Assembly (NCBI GenBank): GCA_964542915.1
Contig: CAZIVP010000004.1
Coordinates: forward strand, 210,979-274,978
DNA length: 64,000 nucleotides
DNA from: CAZIVP01 sp964542915
GTDB taxonomy: Bacteria; Calditrichota; Calditrichia; Calditrichales; Calditrichaceae
Direction: 5' to 3'
The notes under the pieces were generated by a model. That model had not been told where the DNA came from. It ran no database searches and saw only the letters and a program-made list of their open reading frames with translations. The position numbers were made by a program, and so were the translations under genes. Positions 62,028 to 64,000 of the stretch are shown in pieces. Every line of letters begins with the position of its first letter. The first letter of the stretch is position 1.

Positions 62028-63503
62028 ATGACGGAAAAAAATCAATATAAATCATTGTTGAAAATTGCTGAAACCATTCACACGATTCACGATACCGCCG
62101 TACTCATGGACACCATTATGGAGGTAGCCATTGAGGCTATTGCGGCGGAGCGCGGATTTATACTGTTAAAAAATCCAATCCACGGGCAAGGATTTGAGGC
62201 GGTATCCGCCCGCAACATGAGCAAAGAAAAAATAGCATCTTTGCAGGAATTATCAAGCAGCGTCGTAAATCAAGTCCTTGAAAGCAAAAAAGCGGTCATC
62301 AGCACGGACGCCCAAACCGATAAACGCTTTCAGGGCGCCGAGAGCGTTGTAATCCAACAGATTAAATCCGTAATCTGCACCCCTCTGCACTACGGCGGGG
62401 AGGTAATCGGTGCTATTTACATGGACACGCGACTGGAACGTAATCAATTTAATGAATCCAATTTATATTTTCTGGATGCATTCGCCTCTCAGGCGGCAAC
62501 CGCCATTAACAACACCCGCCTCCTGGAACGTTTGCGAAATGAAAATAAGACATTGAAGAAACAACTTTCGGTAAGGCAACTTTTTCCGGAGATGATCGGA
62601 CGCAGCAAGGCAATGCTGAATATATTGGAAATGATTCGCGATGTGGCTGATTCAACGGCGTCGGTATTGATCGAAGGCGAAAGCGGAACCGGAAAGGAGA
62701 TGGCGGCCCGCGCACTCCACATGCATTCCTCGCGAAATGAGCTGCCGTTAATACCGATATTTTGCGGTAGTTTATCCGAAAACCTGTTTGAAAGCGAGCT
62801 GTTCGGCCATAAGAAAGGGGCTTTTACGGGCGCTACACAAGACAAGAAAGGCCTCTTTGAAGAAGCGGATGGTGGGACCGTCTTTCTGGATGAAATTGCC
62901 GATATCAGTCTCAACGCCCAGACTAAACTCTTGCGTATCCTTCAGGAAGGTGAAATCAAGCGCGTCGGAGAGACTAAAATTCGTAAAATCGACGTACGGA
63001 TCATATCGGCGACCAATCAAGATTTGTGGAAACGGGTTGAACAAGGCCATTTCAGAGAAGATCTGTATTACCGTCTCAATGTGATTAATATTCGAATACC
63101 GCCACTGAGAGAACGGCGGGAAGATATATTGCCTTTGGCCGATCATTTTTTAAGAACGTTTGCGCAGAAAAACAAAAAGCAAATCAACGGGCTCAGTAGA
63201 GATGCCCAAGAGTATCTGCTGGATTATCACTGGCCCGGCAATATACGTGAGCTGGAAAATTCGATGGAACGAGCAGCCATCCTCACCCGGCAACCGGAAA
63301 TATCCGCCGATCTGTTCCATCTGAATAAGAACGAGATGTCGATGCCCATCGGTAAAACGCTTAAGGAGATTAACAAATATGCAATCCTCAAGACGATTAA
63401 CATGACCGGAAATAACCGCACCAAGGCGGCTAAGATTTTAGGCGTTTCGAGGCGCTGGCTACAATATCAATTAAAAAACTGGGGCATGGTCGATGGAAAT
63501 TGA
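62028..63503 (+). CDS. Sigma-54-dependent transcriptional activator with GAF domain
   Basis: A 491-residue activator. An N-terminal GAF sensor domain (about residues 15-165; AIAAERGFILLKN, SVICTPLHYGGEVIGAIYMD) precedes an AAA+ domain (about 190-420) with Walker A GESGTGKE, the sigma-54-contacting GAFTGA loop, Walker B VFLDEIAD and the arginine region. A Fis-type helix-turn-helix closes the protein (NRTKAAKILGVSRRWLQYQL). The intact GAFTGA means it activates sigma-54 promoters. It overlaps the following Ser/Thr kinase gene by 11 bases. No phosphoacceptor receiver domain is present, so the kinase or a small ligand may control it. Confidence 0.94.
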   Translation: MTEKNQYKSLLKIAETIHTIHDTAVLMDTIMEVAIEAIAAERGFILLKNPIHGQGFEAVSARNMSKEKIASLQELSSSVVNQVLESKKAVISTDAQTDKRFQGAESVVIQQIKSVICTPLHYGGEVIGAIYMDTRLERNQFNESNLYFLDAFASQAATAINNTRLLERLRNENKTLKKQLSVRQLFPEMIGRSKAMLNILEMIRDVADSTASVLIEGESGTGKEMAARALHMHSSRNELPLIPIFCGSLSENLFESELFGHKKGAFTGATQDKKGLFEEADGGTVFLDEIADISLNAQTKLLRILQEGEIKRVGETKIRKIDVRIISATNQDLWKRVEQGHFREDLYYRLNVINIRIPPLRERREDILPLADHFLRTFAQKNKKQINGLSRDAQEYLLDYHWPGNIRELENSMERAAILTRQPEISADLFHLNKNEMSMPIGKTLKEINKYAILKTINMTGNNRTKAAKILGVSRRWLQYQLKNWGMVDGN

Positions 63504-63966
63504 TGGCTATCAAATACGCAATGAAATTCATCGTGGCCCGGTTACGACTGTTTATACCGCCGTAGAATCGGACCTGGATCGTATCGTACTATTGAAGGTT
63601 CTCAATACTCAATGGTACAATGAGACCGACTTTATCGAGCGCTTTAAACGCGAAGCAAAAATCTGCGCCCGATTTAATCATCAAAATATCGTGTCCATTT
63701 ACGGATTGGGCCATGGAAACGGATATTTCTATATTTCGATGGAATATGTGGATGGTTCCACCCTGAAGGAACGCATCCGTAAAAATGCGCCGCTCGATTT
63801 TCCGTTTATCCTTCATGTATCGCGCCAAATTTTATCCGGTTTATCCTACGCGCACGGACAGGGGGCCATCCACCGGGACATCAAACCGGCAAATATTATG
63901 ATCGCTAATGACGGAAACATAAAAATCACTGATTTTGGTATGGCGATGGTTTCCGAAATACTGTAA
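63493..63966 (+). CDS. Truncated Ser/Thr protein kinase
   Basis: The 157-residue product is the first half of a Hanks-type kinase: ATP-binding Lys in IVLLKVLN, RFKREAKICARFNHQNIV, the hinge SMEYVDGSTL, the catalytic loop IHRDIKPANI and metal-binding TDFGMA. A TAA follows 7 codons after DFG, before the activation segment, APE motif and C-lobe. The glycine-rich loop is also irregular (IHRGPVTTVY). Neither of the other frames in the remaining 34 bases restores a clear activation segment. It is probably a truncated or frameshifted kinase, or one continuing beyond the window after a lesion. Confidence 0.75.
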   Translation: MEIDGYQIRNEIHRGPVTTVYTAVESDLDRIVLLKVLNTQWYNETDFIERFKREAKICARFNHQNIVSIYGLGHGNGYFYISMEYVDGSTLKERIRKNAPLDFPFILHVSRQILSGLSYAHGQGAIHRDIKPANIMIANDGNIKITDFGMAMVSEIL

Positions 63967-64000
63967 ACCGTATCTTCCGGAACATAAAAACGATCGATCT

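Noticed and set aside
1..64000. CRISPR arrays, tRNA or rRNA genes, complete insertion sequences
   Set aside because: No regularly spaced direct repeats, cloverleaf-like segments, rRNA-like sequence or paired terminal repeats were seen when reading the intergenic regions; a dedicated search was not possible.

Overview
The window is about 64 kb of a bacterial chromosome with moderate GC content. Most genes have a clear GGAG-type ribosome binding site. The gene content points to the FCB superphylum outside the classical Bacteroidota: a PorV/PorQ-type outer-membrane protein, many exported lipoproteins and TPR proteins, an M1 peptidase fused to an outer-membrane barrel, multihaem cytochromes, a TonB receptor, selA, and strong Shine-Dalgarno sites, which Bacteroidota mostly lack. 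Calditrichota or a related lineage is my inference; no rRNA gene is present to confirm it. No tRNA, rRNA, CRISPR array or intact mobile element was seen.

Layout. 1-1920 (minus): a decahaem c-type cytochrome followed by a partial outer-membrane beta-barrel, probably a porin-cytochrome electron conduit. 2.2-4.3 kb: a secreted NodB-type deacetylase and a lipoprotein phosphodiesterase, convergent, with hairpins between them. 4.7-8.9 kb: a TetR gene bracketed by two near-identical palindromes, then an alpha/beta hydrolase, an MddA/NnrU-like membrane methyltransferase, an OsmC protein and a short-chain dehydrogenase, probably one stress regulon. 9.2-12.2 kb: an NFACT (RqcH-like) protein and an exported TPR protein. 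12.2-19.2 kb (minus): a tight cluster dnaE, dtd, PASTA protein, rpe, lipid-kinase-like protein, porV. 19.5-26.4 kb: a DUF1015 protein, a TPR protein, a degenerate receiver, an OmpA protein, a shortened MurF-like ligase, a DUF1992 protein and a small membrane protein. 26.6-33.0 kb: alaS, the M1 peptidase-barrel fusion and a membrane protein. 33.0-44.8 kb (minus): a glycosyltransferase, selA, a CorC-type CBS protein, ybeY, a PgpH-like HD protein, an acyl-CoA dehydrogenase, a ClC transporter, panD, mobA and a CMD protein.

45.2-53.9 kb is the most coherent accessory region: a TonB receptor, then a seven-gene unit ending at a strong terminator. The unit encodes a Cys-rich MerR regulator, a Tat-exported molybdopterin oxidoreductase, a four-cluster ferredoxin subunit, an NrfD/PsrC membrane subunit, two half-size YeeE/YedE sulfur transporters, and a membrane-anchored rhodanese-fold protein with Ser at the catalytic Cys position and a lone C-terminal Cys. 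Together these look like polysulfide/thiosulfate respiration coupled to sulfur-compound transport. The mobA gene upstream could supply the cofactor.

54-64 kb is patchier. An IS4-type transposase remnant runs directly into the C-terminal third of a serpin gene. After it come an octahaem cytochrome of the hydroxylamine oxidoreductase family, small lipoproteins, a decayed Asp-box (BNR) gene, a YceI protein with a monohaem lipoprotein, a sigma-54 activator, and an overlapping Ser/Thr kinase gene that stops just after its DFG motif.
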